A DNA stretch of 37,501 bases, from assembly GCA_021647265.1 (NCBI GenBank), contig JAKIVA010000030.1, positions 1 through 37,501 of the forward strand, read 5' to 3'. This document shows, in pieces, positions 1 through 7,392 of the stretch; the first letter of the stretch is position 1; every line of letters starts with the position of its first letter. A model generated the notes under the pieces. The model was not told the origin of the DNA, searched no databases, and was given only the letters and a program-made list of their open reading frames with translations. Position numbers and translations under genes: made by a program. This DNA is from Lutibacter sp. Its GTDB lineage: Bacteria; Bacteroidota; Bacteroidia; Flavobacteriales; Flavobacteriaceae.

Positions 1-12
1 CAGAATAACTTT

Positions 13-453
13 CTATTTACACACTTTATAGGATGCTACCGGATTAAATGAAAGAATTTTATTTTTAAAATTATATTGAATTTCAATTACTTTTTGAGTC
101 TTAATTTTCTCAGCCTCATCATCGTTCAGTTCAAAATCAATCTCGGTAAAATAGAGTGGTGTATTTTTTATTTGATTAGATTCAACGTCGGTATTATCTG
201 AATTTAGTGTTAGTGTATCATTTTCAAAAATAAATGTAAGTGTACAACCAATTCTTTTGATTTTAGTTGAAAACAAACCTATGATAATTGTTTTGATAAA
301 AGGAAATCCGCCCAATTCTTCAAAATCTAGATATACATCATCTGTTTTATTCTCAGCATATTTTGTACCACCGTCAAACTTAATTTTTTGAATTTCCTTT
401 GGAGACTGTACGTTACTTTTAGATTTTAGGATATTTGAAAATGAGAAAGCCAT
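13..453 (-). CDS. Hypothetical cytosolic protein
   Basis: A complete 146-residue ORF that I do not recognise. It has no signal peptide and no convincing membrane segment; residues ~52-60 are a short hydrophobic stretch between charged ones. The composition is acidic with many Asp/Glu/Asn, and the hydrophobic and charged residues alternate in a way that suggests a small mostly beta fold. It lies 16 bp downstream of a lipoprotein gene on the same strand and may be co-transcribed with it. No function is inferred. Confidence 0.6.
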   Translation of the reverse strand: MAFSFSNILKSKSNVQSPKEIQKIKFDGGTKYAENKTDDVYLDFEELGGFPFIKTIIIGLFSTKIKRIGCTLTFIFENDTLTLNSDNTDVESNQIKNTPLYFTEIDFELNDDEAEKIKTQKVIEIQYNFKNKILSFNPVASYKVCK

Positions 454-469
454 TGTATTCTTTAAATAT

Positions 470-892
470 TTAGTTATGATAAGTTTGATTGTGGACTAAA
501 CCTGCTCCGCAAGAAGTACATTTACTTGCCGAGCCCGATCCGCCGTTACAGCCGTTAGGGCAGGTATAGTGAAAAACACCTAAAGCATTTTGGGCTGGTG
601 GTGGCGTATTGCTTTTAGGATTTACTCCTAAACCAACTTTGGGGACGTTTAAAGGCCCATTTTTTAAAAACTCATCATTGTGAAAAGCAGGGTTGTGTGT
701 GTATGGCGTATTGCAAGTTGAACAAATACCGGCGACAGATCCTCCACTATTTTCACATTTATTCATACAAATATAATGCTTAACAGTAGCTGTTATTTTA
801 TTTTTTGATGGTTGAGTTTTAGGCTTTTCTTCTTTGCATGAAACTGTAATTGCAAGTGCTAAAATTAAAAAAATATTGAATGTTTTTTTCAT
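470..892 (-). CDS. Lipoprotein with two duplicated four-cysteine modules
   Basis: A 140-residue protein that begins with a lipoprotein signal ending in a Cys near residue 19 (AITVSC). The mature part holds two copies of a ~33-residue module, at about residues 40-72 and 107-140. Each module reads H-Y-x-C-x3-C, then a Gly/Ser-rich spacer of 9-10 residues, C-x2-C, and ends in H-N-x3-H/YHN. The two CxxxC and CxxC pairs look like a zinc-ribbon or other soft-metal site. A Pro/Asn-rich linker joins the modules. Small lipoproteins of this kind are common in Bacteroidota and have no assigned function. A metal-binding periplasmic or outer-membrane-anchored role is an inference from the cysteines. Confidence 0.75.
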   Translation of the reverse strand: MKKTFNIFLILALAITVSCKEEKPKTQPSKNKITATVKHYICMNKCENSGGSVAGICSTCNTPYTHNPAFHNDEFLKNGPLNVPKVGLGVNPKSNTPPPAQNALGVFHYTCPNGCNGGSGSASKCTSCGAGLVHNQTYHN

Positions 893-981
893 AAAAATAG
901 GTTACATAAAAATTATGTTTCAAATATACTATAAAAACTAGAATAGTATAATTTATTGGGATTTTATTGATTTTGAGATTA

Positions 982-2490
982 TTAATTTTTAGTTGTAAAA
1001 TTTTGAATAGCTGTATTAGGAGCTACAATATTTTCTTTTGCCCAAAATAAGGGGTCGTATTTTGGCAAATACGTTGCTTTGTACTTTTTATTCTCTTTTA
1101 GGTTGTTGAAGTCATTTTCAGAGATTTTAGATGTTTCATACACAAAAAACTGTTTACTATAAACTTGCTCCATCTGGAATTCCATATTCATAGCTACTTC
1201 ATTTTGTTTTCGCCGTCCTTTTACGTATTTGTTTTTTTCAATAATTGTTAATGGTCGTTTAATTCTAAATTTATCACCTCTACTTAACTGAATAAAATAT
1301 GGAAGATAATAGTTTCCTTTTTTTCTAAATAAAACTTTTGATGTATATAAGTGCTGACTAAATGAGATACCAAAAAGTGAAAAGCTTTTTAATGGTTTTA
1401 CATTTGTATAGTCCATTTGTACAATGGCAAAATCATTTACATTTATGTATAAAGTTCCTTTAAATTTCTTTTTCCCTTTAGGATTAAAATTTATTATGTA
1501 GCAAGGCTCATCATTTACCAATGTATAACCATTTAAAGTATAATTATACCTGTTTTTTTTATCTATTAAATTAAAAGTAGGATCTTCTGCATAAAATAGG
1601 GATTTATACAAATTACGAATACCATATTTTACATTAATAAGATTGTTTTTCGGAGAATTATCTCCCAAAGAATCTTTTATTTTTTTTTCTAAACCTTTAG
1701 CCTTTTCACTATTGGATAAAATAGAATCTACTTGAACTTTACTACTGAAGATTCCAGATTTTACTTTTAAGTACGAATTTGGTTTTGTGTTCTGCGTTAA
1801 TAATTTTTCAAATATTTCTGACATACCTTTTATGGAATGGTTTATTTTTTTATTGTATAGCTTAGCAGCTTTTGTAACGGTTAGCTTTGGCGTTTTTCCG
1901 TTTGTGTAGTAATTTCCAAGAACTTCTAAATGGGATGCCATATTTTTTGGAATTAAACCTTGAATACTATCCAATAGCTTTTGGTCTATTTCAGGAATAC
2001 TTGATTTCTTAATTTTAGTATTAAATTTATAAATTTTAGAAGTAAAAGAACTTCTATAAAATATTTTTTGATTAGTAAAAGAAGTTTTATAATTAAGCGC
2101 CATATTATCTTCTACAAGATTTATAATATCATTAGCGGTATAATTTTCTTTTGATACATATACTAAATCTAAATTTTCTATGGCAGATTTTAAATAGAGT
2201 ACACTGTCTTTTAATGTATTTATAGCAAAACCTTTTTTAAGATAACCTACAGAGGAAATATAAATACTGTCTTGTTTAATTTCACTTAAATTTAAACTAA
2301 ATTTTCCATCTTCATTCGTAATAACACCATTGTTTGTAGCAAATAAGATACTTGCAAAAGGTATTACTTCTTTACTATCATAATCTTTTAATGTTGCCTG
2401 GTAGTTTTGTGCATGTGAGTTAAACCAACAAAATAAAATAGGGAGTAGTACAAAAGTTTGCCATTTTTTCATATCAATAATGTTTTTCAT
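982..2490 (-). CDS. Carboxypeptidase-regulatory-like domain surface protein
   Basis: A 502-residue protein with a signal peptide (cleavage likely after SHAQ near residue 28). The first ~80 mature residues carry the CarboxypepD_reg-like signature (YDSKEVIPFASI, TNEDGKFSL, DSIYISSVGY), the beta-sandwich often found at the N-terminus of SusC-like and DUF5686-type proteins of Bacteroidota. The rest is rich in beta-strand-like segments and basic residues and has no recognised enzyme motif. There are two possible starts. Met7 (coordinate 2472) gives a more typical signal peptide (MKKWQTF), and a weak TATATTCG -7-like element at 2503-2510 fits that start better. It is probably cell-surface or outer-membrane associated; its role is unknown. 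Confidence 0.75.
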   Translation of the reverse strand: MKNIIDMKKWQTFVLLPILFCWFNSHAQNYQATLKDYDSKEVIPFASILFATNNGVITNEDGKFSLNLSEIKQDSIYISSVGYLKKGFAINTLKDSVLYLKSAIENLDLVYVSKENYTANDIINLVEDNMALNYKTSFTNQKIFYRSSFTSKIYKFNTKIKKSSIPEIDQKLLDSIQGLIPKNMASHLEVLGNYYTNGKTPKLTVTKAAKLYNKKINHSIKGMSEIFEKLLTQNTKPNSYLKVKSGIFSSKVQVDSILSNSEKAKGLEKKIKDSLGDNSPKNNLINVKYGIRNLYKSLFYAEDPTFNLIDKKNRYNYTLNGYTLVNDEPCYIINFNPKGKKKFKGTLYINVNDFAIVQMDYTNVKPLKSFSLFGISFSQHLYTSKVLFRKKGNYYLPYFIQLSRGDKFRIKRPLTIIEKNKYVKGRRKQNEVAMNMEFQMEQVYSKQFFVYETSKISENDFNNLKENKKYKATYLPKYDPLFWAKENIVAPNTAIQNFTTKN

Positions 2491-2535
2491 ATTAATTTAG
2501 GACGAATATAAAATGAAATAATTATGGAAGGTAAA

Positions 2536-2674
2536 AAAAGAGGCTGTCTAAAAAGTCTTTATTTTGTCATTTTGAGCGCAGTCGAAAAATATTATTTATC
2601 TGATAATAAAATGGTTATCATTTTTTGAGATTCTTCATTTCATTCAGAATGACACTTTTCAGACAGCCTCTTTT
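2536..2674. repeat. 139-bp imperfect palindromic intergenic repeat
   Basis: Perfect 14-bp terminal inverted repeats (AAAAGAGGCTGTCT at 2536-2549 and its complement at 2661-2674) enclose a partly complementary interior. Each arm also carries a GTCATTYTGA-type motif: TGTCATTTTGAGCGCAGTCG near 2566 and its diverged complement near 2641-2653. It looks like a dispersed flavobacterial intergenic repeat, either MITE-like or acting as a terminator between the two flanking minus-strand genes. Confidence 0.75.
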
Positions 2675-2726
2675 ATAAGATTTCTATATTTTATAGTTCA
2701 TTTTTTAAGTTACTTATCTGTTTCAA

Positions 2727-3275
2727 TCATTCAACACCTCTATAGTAACCGCAATTTGGTACATTTGAATTTTTAGCCGCACGATACAGTTTTGTTCTAT
2801 CACTTCTGGTAATTAACTTGTCTTTTCTCCAGTAATATGTTAAACGCGCCATTCTTCTAACAAATATTCGGTGTACTGCCTCCCAATTATCATTAAATCT
2901 TATTTCTTTTTGGAGGGAAGTTTTGGATTCTATACACCCATATTCAATGTTCATTTCCATAATAAGATCATCTACTAAATCAGCCATAGTAGAGCCACAA
3001 TTAACAAATTTATTCTCTACTCCTGTATCTGTGTAATAGTCAAATCTAATTGTTTCACTCATATTAGACCATGGGTGTGCATCATCCTGATTAGGGCAAC
3101 CATCATTGTCATAATCTAAATTATTATGCAAACCCTCTTCTGCTAATTTAGAAGATTGTACTTCTGTTTTTGAATTTAACTCAGCATTTTCTGCTGGGTC
3201 TAACGTTTCTTGTTCACAACTTGTAATTAATACTGCCATTAATACTAGGCAAGAAATAATTGTTACTTTTTTCAT
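2727..3275 (-). CDS. Small lipoprotein with an aspartate-rich, possibly Ca-binding, segment
   Basis: A 182-residue lipoprotein (lipobox ending ...LITSC near residue 20). After an acidic Ser/Glu-rich linker, residues ~54-66 read DYDNDGCPNQDDA, which resembles the thrombospondin-type-3 or EF-hand-like Asp loops of Bacteroidota surface proteins. The C-terminal ~100 residues are basic and helical (VRRMARLTYYWRKD) and contain three further cysteines, which could form disulfides. The family is unknown. A -7 element (TACTTTTG on the minus strand) lies 29 bp upstream and supports this start. Confidence 0.65.
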   Translation of the reverse strand: MKKVTIISCLVLMAVLITSCEQETLDPAENAELNSKTEVQSSKLAEEGLHNNLDYDNDGCPNQDDAHPWSNMSETIRFDYYTDTGVENKFVNCGSTMADLVDDLIMEMNIEYGCIESKTSLQKEIRFNDNWEAVHRIFVRRMARLTYYWRKDKLITRSDRTKLYRAAKNSNVPNCGYYRGVE

Positions 3276-3303
3276 AATGTTTGGTTTGTAATTAATAGTT
3301 TAT

Positions 3304-3311
3304 CAAAAGTA
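3304..3311 (-). promoter_or_regulatory. Bacteroidota -7 promoter element for the 182-aa lipoprotein
   Basis: TACTTTTG on the minus strand matches TAnnTTTG. It would give a 5' leader of about 20-25 nt. No clear -33 TTTG is seen. Confidence 0.45.
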
Positions 3312-3608
3312 ATTATTTACTCTTAATGTTTTTATATTTATTTTTTTGAATGTGAGGGGAAAATTCAAATAATACCTGTTAAAATAATCTTTCTTGAAAA
3401 GAAATTTTAAAATCCGGAGGCTAATTTACCTATTAATAGTTATATACACAACTTAAAAATTGATTAATAGTTTCTTTATGTATGTCGTATTAACCCCTAA
3501 TAAATCCCCCTTTGTATTTATTGTTCGGTTTTTAATACTATACCACTATTATTTTAATCATACAATAAAAAGGTAAAATATTCTTTTAATCAACAAGATG
3601 TTCAGCAT
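3312..3608. other. AT-rich intergenic stretch with no gene seen
   Basis: About 300 bp between the lipoprotein promoter and the tRNA terminator. Both strands are broken by stop codons in all frames. I see no conserved domain, RNA gene or long inverted repeat. It may be decayed sequence. Confidence 0.5.
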
Positions 3609-3638
3609 AAAAAAAGCCTTACATCTCTGTAAAGCTTT
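3609..3638 (-). terminator. Intrinsic terminator downstream of the tRNA gene
   Basis: On the minus strand an 11-bp stem (AAAGCTTTACA pairing with TGTAAGGCTTT, one G-U pair) with a GAGA loop is followed by a run of seven Ts. Confidence 0.75.
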
Positions 3639-3648
3639 TAAATTTCTG

Positions 3649-3722
3649 TGGTCCCACATGGGCTCGAACCATGGACCCCCTGATTATGAGTCAGGTGCTC
3701 TAACCAGCTGAGCTATGGGACC
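3649..3722 (-). tRNA. tRNA with CAT anticodon, probably tRNA-Ile2 (else Met)
   Basis: A 74-nt cloverleaf on the minus strand: acceptor GGTCCCA / TGGGACC, D-arm GCTC..GAGC, anticodon stem CCTGA/TCAGG with loop CTCATAA (anticodon CAT), T-arm with GGTTCGAGCC, discriminator A, CCA not encoded. A CAT anticodon can mean initiator Met, elongator Met or AUA-reading Ile2, which TilS modifies to lysidine. It is not initiator-like, because the first acceptor pair G1-C72 is matched. C4-G69 and C5-G68 in the acceptor are the pairs reported as TilS determinants in E. coli tRNA-Ile2, so Ile2 is favoured. Elongator Met cannot be excluded by eye. Confidence 0.9.
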
Positions 3723-3811
3723 TAAATCTGAGTGCGAAAATAATACTTATTTGTATTATGTACAATATTTATCTGATAAAATAATTTATTACCTTAGCAG
3801 AAACAATTAAC

Positions 3812-3968
3812 ATGCGCAAAATCTATTTTTTATTCGCTATTATATTTTGGTCTTGAGTATGTAACTGGTAATATTTCTATGGGTTTACGTTATGATGTTT
3901 TATTTGATAAAGTTAGGAGTATTACTAGTTCTTCAGCATTAAATCCGGTTTTCAGAATTTATTTTTAA
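3812..3968 (+). pseudogene. Relic of an outer-membrane protein gene (signal peptide plus C-terminal strands)
   Basis: An ATG at 3812 opens a typical signal peptide start (MRKIYFLFAIIFWS) that stops at a TGA at 3854-3856. In the next frame, codons from about 3843 to a TAA at 3966-3968 read like the closing strands of a beta-barrel, with GLEYVTGNISMGLRYDV and a final NPVFRIYF whose terminal aromatic residue is typical of outer-membrane proteins. A degenerate -7 element (TACCTTAG, 3790-3797) precedes the ATG. The simplest reading is a large internal deletion that joined the two ends of one gene out of frame. The last 17 bp overlap the 3' end of the convergent 115-aa gene. Confidence 0.55.
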
Positions 3969-4299
3969 ACCAAACCTTTTGGTACTCTCTTTTCAAAATT
4001 ATATATGTTATTTGCTCAACTGTAACATCTAAATTATTGCTGCTTACGGTTAATAATTCTTTTTCTGATACATCAATTCTATACAACAGGTTTAAATAAT
4101 CATCATATTGTTTTGTTATTAGTTTTAGTAAAATAGTAGCCAGTGTTTTTTTTAATTGATTAGGTTCACTCGACAACTCAAAACTTTCATTCAAATTAGA
4201 TAATTGAAAATCTTTATTTAATTGTATAATTAAATTTTGATATAAATTTTCATCTATTACTTTATCTAGTAATTCTAATGTTTCTAAATTTTGCTGCAT
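3952..4299 (-). CDS. Conserved-looking 115-aa protein of unknown function
   Basis: A small soluble, acidic and probably all-helical protein rich in Leu, Asn and Glu, with no signal peptide, membrane segment or recognised motif. It starts 4 bp after the stop of the polyprenyl synthetase gene and is almost certainly translated from the same mRNA. I know of no function for it; the operon position only hints at an accessory role near isoprenoid synthesis. Its 3' end overlaps the outer-membrane protein relic on the other strand. Confidence 0.65.
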   Translation of the reverse strand: MQQNLETLELLDKVIDENLYQNLIIQLNKDFQLSNLNESFELSSEPNQLKKTLATILLKLITKQYDDYLNLLYRIDVSEKELLTVSSNNLDVTVEQITYIILKREYQKVWFKNKF

Positions 4300-4303
4300 T
4301 GCG

Positions 4304-5275
4304 TTAAATAGTTCGTTTCATTAAATTCAATCCAAAATCTTTTAAAATTGATTTTTTTTCTTCAGAAATCGAAAGGTGTTTTAAAATTTCTAATGCTTTA
4401 TTGGTATATAATTCAATCTCTTTTATAGTAATTTCAGGTATTTTATTTTTTAAAAATAACTGAGTTACTTCATTAATTTTACTTTGATTGCGCTGTTTTA
4501 AACTGTATAAATCTAGTAGTTTTTTAGTATCTTCAACATCAGAAACTTCTAGTGTTTTTAGGTATAAGAATGTTTTTTTATTTTCGGCAATATCTCCTCC
4601 TATTTGCTTTCCGAAAGTTTTAACATCTCCAAAAGTATCTAGATAGTCATCTTGTAATTGAAAAGCTATTCCAAGATTTAAACCAAACTCATATATTTTT
4701 ATAGAATCTTCTTCTGAAACATTTGCAATTATCGCTCCCATTTTCATAGCTGCGGCAACCAAAACTGAAGTTTTATACGTTATCATTTTTATATATTCAG
4801 CAATAGAAACATTATTTCTAGTTTCAAAATCAATGTCAAGTTGTTGTCCTTCACAAACTTCTAAAGCTGTTTTGCTAAAAAGTATATTTAACTTTTTATA
4901 TATAACAGGTTCATAATTCTCCAAGCATTGATAAGCCATAATCATCATAGCATCACCAGATAATATTGCTGTATTTAAATCCCATTTTTGATGAACAGTA
5001 TCTTTTCCTCTTCTAATAGGTGCTTTATCCATAACATCGTCATGAATTAACGTAAAATTATGAAAAACTTCAATTGCTAAAGCAGCATCATAAGCATTCT
5101 GAATTGTTCCATTAAACAAATCACAAGTCATTAGTGTTAAAACAGGTCGTAAACGCTTTCCTCCTAACTGTAAAATATAATGTATGGGTTCATACAAATT
5201 AGTTGGCTCTTCTATTTTAATTTTTTTATTTAAAAATGTGATAAAGTCCTCTTTATAGGTATCAATAATTCTCAT
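4304..5275 (-). CDS. Polyprenyl (isoprenyl) diphosphate synthase family protein
   Basis: A 323-residue trans-prenyltransferase that condenses isopentenyl diphosphate with an allylic diphosphate in the cytosol. The first Asp-rich motif is DDVMD at residues 79-83, followed by the IRRG loop. GGKRLRP is at 38-44, and the second Asp-rich motif QLQDDYLD is near 206-213. The length fits family members making C15-C20 or longer products for menaquinone or carotenoids; chain length cannot be read with confidence. It is divergent from the tetR gene at 5419 and followed by the 115-aa gene. Confidence 0.9.
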   Translation of the reverse strand: MRIIDTYKEDFITFLNKKIKIEEPTNLYEPIHYILQLGGKRLRPVLTLMTCDLFNGTIQNAYDAALAIEVFHNFTLIHDDVMDKAPIRRGKDTVHQKWDLNTAILSGDAMMIMAYQCLENYEPVIYKKLNILFSKTALEVCEGQQLDIDFETRNNVSIAEYIKMITYKTSVLVAAAMKMGAIIANVSEEDSIKIYEFGLNLGIAFQLQDDYLDTFGDVKTFGKQIGGDIAENKKTFLYLKTLEVSDVEDTKKLLDLYSLKQRNQSKINEVTQLFLKNKIPEITIKEIELYTNKALEILKHLSISEEKKSILKDFGLNLMKRTI

Positions 5276-5358
5276 TCTGTTCTTAGTTTCTGTAAAAATA
5301 CATGATTCAAGATAATTTTTAAACTTACATTTTAAATATTATTAAATTGTAAAACTTT

Positions 5359-5399
5359 GGAAACTTTTTTTGTTTCTAAAGTTTCCTTTTGTACATTTG
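5359..5399 (+). promoter_or_regulatory. tetR promoter with overlapping inverted-repeat operator
   Basis: A perfect 9-bp inverted repeat (GGAAACTTT at 5359-5367, AAAGTTTCC at 5378-5386, 10-bp spacer) covers the -33 region of a near-consensus promoter: TTTG 5369-5372, a 19-bp gap, then TACATTTG 5392-5399. The predicted transcription start is about 12-15 nt before the ATG at 5419. The position suits repression by the adjacent TetR protein. Confidence 0.6.
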
Positions 5400-5418
5400 C
5401 ATTCTGTTTTAAAGTAAA

Positions 5419-6033
5419 ATGAAAGGAATGAAGGATATAATTTTACAGAAAGCCGGTGAAATATTTTTAAAATATGGTTTTAAAAGTGTGACTATGGACG
5501 ATATAGCCAATGAACTGGCCATCTCAAAAAAAACTATTTATAAATTTTTTAAAAACAAAGAAGAACTTGTAAATGAGGCTGTAACTCTATTACACAATAC
5601 TGTGCATAATGCTGTTTTTTGTATTTGTAGCAAAGGATATAATGCTATTCAGGAGAATTTTGAAGTAAAAAACATGTTTAAAAACATGTTTAAAAATTCT
5701 GATGATTCACCAATGTATCAGCTTGAAAAATATTACCCAAAAATACATCGTAAAATTATGGCCGATGAGTTCTCAATGTTTAAAGATTGTATTTCAAACA
5801 ATCTCAATAAAGGAATTTCTGAAGGTTTGTACAGAAAAAATATAGATAAGGAACTTATTACAAAATTTTATTTTTCGTTGGCAATGAGTGTCCATAATTC
5901 AAATTTACATACCTACAATAAAAACACATTAAATAAATTAGAAACCAGTGTTTTAGAATACCACACAAGAGCCATAGCAACACCAAAAGGATTGAAAATT
6001 TTAGAAGAGCAATTAGAAAAAAACAAGTTTTAG
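5419..6033 (+). CDS. TetR/AcrR-family transcriptional regulator
   Basis: A 204-residue protein. An N-terminal TetR DNA-binding domain spans residues ~5-50 (AGEIFLKYGFKSVTMDDIA followed by the recognition helix region SKKTIYKFFKNKEEL). The rest is a helical ligand-binding domain of usual length. It is the first gene of an efflux operon; the TolC-like gene starts 3 bp after its stop. It probably represses its own operon in the absence of a toxic compound by binding the inverted repeat at 5359-5386. ATG 5419 and ATG 5428 are both possible starts; the upstream one is kept. Confidence 0.9.
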   Translation: MKGMKDIILQKAGEIFLKYGFKSVTMDDIANELAISKKTIYKFFKNKEELVNEAVTLLHNTVHNAVFCICSKGYNAIQENFEVKNMFKNMFKNSDDSPMYQLEKYYPKIHRKIMADEFSMFKDCISNNLNKGISEGLYRKNIDKELITKFYFSLAMSVHNSNLHTYNKNTLNKLETSVLEYHTRAIATPKGLKILEEQLEKNKF

Positions 6034-6035
6034 GA

Positions 6036-7379
6036 ATGAGAAAAACAAGACTACTATTTATAGGAATATTAATAAGCATTTCGGCAAATGCACAAGAAAG
6101 TATTTCACTATCACTTGAACAAGCTATAAACTACGCACTTAAAAATAGTTATGCTGCTATAAATGCAACAAGAGATATTGATGCCGCTAAAAAGAAAAAA
6201 TGGGAAACTACAACTATGGGATTACCACAAATAGATGCTAAAATTGATTACAAACAATGGATAAAAGAGCAACTAATATTAATTCCTGCAGAATTTATTG
6301 GCGGTAACCCAGGAGAATTTACAGAGGTCTCGTTTGTAACAAAACACAATATGAATGCTTCAGCTACTTTAAGTCAGTTAATTTTTGACGGTTCCTATCT
6401 AGTAGGTTTACAATCAGCTAAAACCTACTTGAAAATATCTGAAAATGCTAAAGAAAAAACAGATTTAAGTATTAGAGAAGCTATTATAAATGCATATGGC
6501 AATGTTTTATTAAGTGAAGAAAGCCTTCTAATCTTAGAAAAAAATATTCAAAATTTAGAAAAAACACTTCATGAAACTGAACAAATATATTTAAATGGCT
6601 TTGGTGAAGAAGAAAGCGTTGAGCAACTAAAAATTACACTAGCATCCGTTAAAAGTCAGCTATCAAAAACCAAAAATTTAAAAAGTATTGCCTATAAAAT
6701 GTTAAACATAACTTTAGGAATTGACATAAACACAAATGTTATTTTAACCGACTCATTAAACAAATTAACAAAAGAAAATATAGACTTAGGATTGCTATCT
6801 TCTAATTTAACCATTGAAAATCATGTAGACTTTAAAATAGCCAAAAATGCAGCAAAAGCAAACGAACTTCTAGTGAAATTAGAACAAAGTAAAGCACTGC
6901 CTTCTTTAAATAGTTTTGTAAACTTTGATTATGGTGGATTTGGGAATAATTTTAATTTTCTCAAAAAAGAACAACGATGGTTTGGTTCATCATTACTTGG
7001 TGTAACTTTAAACATACCCCTATTCAGTAGTTTAGCAAGAAGTGCCAGAACGCAACAAGCTAAAATTGAGCTTGAAAAAGCTCGAACCATTTTAACCGAA
7101 ACTGAACAAAAATTACAACTACAATTAGAAACGGCAAAAACCAATTATAATTTTAGCCTTGAAGAATTAGAAACTGCAAAACAAAATTTAACATTGGCTC
7201 AACGCATAGAGCATAAACAACAAATCAAATTTTTTGAAGGAATTTCAACAAGCTTTGATTTATTACAAGCTCAAAGACAATTGTACTCTTTACAGCAAAA
7301 TTATTTACAAGCAATGCTTACAGTAATTGAAACCAAAGCAGCTTTAGACAATGCATTAAATACTCCTATTAATAACTAG
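6036..7379 (+). CDS. TolC-family outer-membrane efflux protein
   Basis: A 447-residue outer-membrane factor with a signal peptide ending near SANAQ (residue 20). It has the long alternating helical repeats of the family, including the duplicated pattern SLEQAINYALKNSYA near the start and FDLLQAQRQLYSLQQNYL near the end (the conserved stretch before the last helix). It would form the outer-membrane exit duct of the tripartite pump encoded by the next two genes and may also serve other exporters that lack their own duct. It is 3 bp downstream of tetR and 13 bp before the adaptor gene. Confidence 0.88.
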   Translation: MRKTRLLFIGILISISANAQESISLSLEQAINYALKNSYAAINATRDIDAAKKKKWETTTMGLPQIDAKIDYKQWIKEQLILIPAEFIGGNPGEFTEVSFVTKHNMNASATLSQLIFDGSYLVGLQSAKTYLKISENAKEKTDLSIREAIINAYGNVLLSEESLLILEKNIQNLEKTLHETEQIYLNGFGEEESVEQLKITLASVKSQLSKTKNLKSIAYKMLNITLGIDINTNVILTDSLNKLTKENIDLGLLSSNLTIENHVDFKIAKNAAKANELLVKLEQSKALPSLNSFVNFDYGGFGNNFNFLKKEQRWFGSSLLGVTLNIPLFSSLARSARTQQAKIELEKARTILTETEQKLQLQLETAKTNYNFSLEELETAKQNLTLAQRIEHKQQIKFFEGISTSFDLLQAQRQLYSLQQNYLQAMLTVIETKAALDNALNTPINN

Positions 7380-7392
7380 AAAAAATTCAATA

